Part shown: one piece after another, positions 5,181 through 5,330 of the stretch
How positions within the stretch are numbered: the first letter of the stretch is position 1
Layout of the letters: every line of letters begins with the position of its first letter
Source: Treponema sp.
Lineage (GTDB): Bacteria; Spirochaetota; Spirochaetia; Treponematales; Breznakiellaceae
Reading direction: 5' to 3'
Length of the DNA: 5,330 bases
NCBI GenBank assembly: GCA_009785545.1
Contig: WQWD01000188.1
Span: 1 to 5,330 of the forward strand
Notes under the pieces: model-generated
Told to the model about the DNA's origin: nothing
Databases searched by the model: none
Seen by the model: only the letters and a program-made list of their open reading frames with translations
Translations under genes and position numbers: made by a program

Positions 5181-5209
5181 ATTATATAGTAAAGAGAAAT
5201 CTTTTGGAA
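5181..5209 (-). promoter_or_regulatory. Perfect -10 six bases before the ATPase start (possible leaderless promoter)
   Basis: On the minus strand TATAAT (5181-5186) is followed by TTCCTT and then the ATG at 5172-5174. A start of transcription seven bases beyond the -10 would coincide with the A of ATG. The -35 at the 17-base spacing is poor (TTCCAA, 5204-5209, 3/6). With no ribosome binding site present, a leaderless mRNA is plausible. Confidence 0.4.
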
Positions 5210-5262
5210 GATGGCAAAACCTTTTTAATACGTTTTAAATGGTTTGTTCCAAGAGGATTCAT
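5182..5262 (-). CDS. Doubtful 26-residue frame between the RecX-like tail and the ATPase
   Basis: The ATG (5260-5262) overlaps the TGA of the upstream gene as ATGA, with GGGG (5267-5270) four bases before it. It encodes a basic peptide beginning MNPLGTNHLKRIKK and ending FLFTI. Its TAA (5182-5184) falls inside the TATAAT of the putative ATPase promoter. I do not recognise it. It could be a small coupled protein, the frameshifted start of a lost gene, or chance. Confidence 0.25.
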   Translation of the reverse strand: MNPLGTNHLKRIKKVLPSSKRFLFTI

Positions 5263-5330
5263 AATTCCCCATCAAGATACTCGCAGATTGCCCCGGAAGA
5301 AAAACCTTCACTCCTTAAAAAATATTTCAA
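5259..5330 (-). CDS. C-terminal tail of a RecX-like protein, cut by the window edge
   Basis: The frame is open from the right edge to TGA at 5259-5261, giving 23 residues: LKYFLRSEGFSSGAICEYL then DGEL. The pattern Y-F-L-x-x-x-G-F-S-x-x-x-I, a helix ending at the stop, resembles the last three-helix unit of RecX, the protein that restrains RecA filaments. This is recognition from 23 residues only, so other helical proteins remain possible. Being on the same strand and close to the ATPase, it could read through into that gene. Confidence 0.45.
   Translation of the reverse strand: MKYFLRSEGFSSGAICEYLDGEL

Noticed and set aside
5239..5330. Plus-strand frame open from ATG at 5239 to the right edge
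   Set aside because: The opposite strand gives a better protein-like tail with a stop overlapping the next start. The plus frame has no ribosome binding site I can support.
1..5330. tRNA or rRNA genes, integrase or transposase genes, toxin-antitoxin pair
   Set aside because: No cloverleaf, rRNA block or recognisable recombinase or toxin sequence was seen on either strand.

Overview
The window reads as ordinary bacterial chromosome, AT-rich, from an anaerobe. My best guess is a spirochaete of the Treponema type. The grounds are a glgA that reads like treponemal glycogen synthases, a signal-peptide surface protein built from GFVN-type repeats of a kind I associate with spirochaetes, and an OppF-type ATPase. 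This assignment is an inference from recognition, not from a search.

Left part (1-1276), accessory and eroded. A GNAT acetyltransferase on the minus strand runs off the left edge and has a near-consensus promoter. To its right lies about 500 bp of decayed DNA between two direct copies of a ~75-bp hairpin-bearing repeat (491-564 and 1083-1158). Between the copies are two minus-strand remnants that I read as the two ends of one RhuM-type gene. The N-terminal end (786-1064) is interrupted by an in-frame TAG, and the C-terminal end (610-735) lies in another frame; the middle is gone. This stretch is dense in hairpins: a GCGA-loop terminator, a perfect 14-bp palindrome, an 8-bp hairpin, and the hairpins of the repeats. 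I see nothing in 565-609.

Middle part (1277-4061). A minus-strand exported protein with about ten tandem 14-16-residue GFVN repeats is divergent from glgA. The intergenic region carries a good sigma70-type promoter for glgA, a 7-bp hairpin close to the predicted transcript start, and a 28-codon reading frame with a strong ribosome binding site whose stop overlaps the glgA start (ATGA). This looks like a short translated leader coupled to glycogen synthase.

Right part (4053-5330). glgA converges on a minus-strand OppF/DppF-type ATPase. A perfect 14-bp inverted repeat that includes the glgA stop codon separates them. The ATPase start has no Shine-Dalgarno sequence, but a perfect TATAAT ends six bases before its ATG, which suggests a leaderless transcript. 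Upstream of it are a doubtful 26-codon frame and the C-terminal tail of a gene that resembles RecX.

I did not find a convincing new multi-gene system. The points most worth checking are the glgA leader, the leaderless-looking ATPase start, and the repeat pair around the decayed RhuM-type gene.
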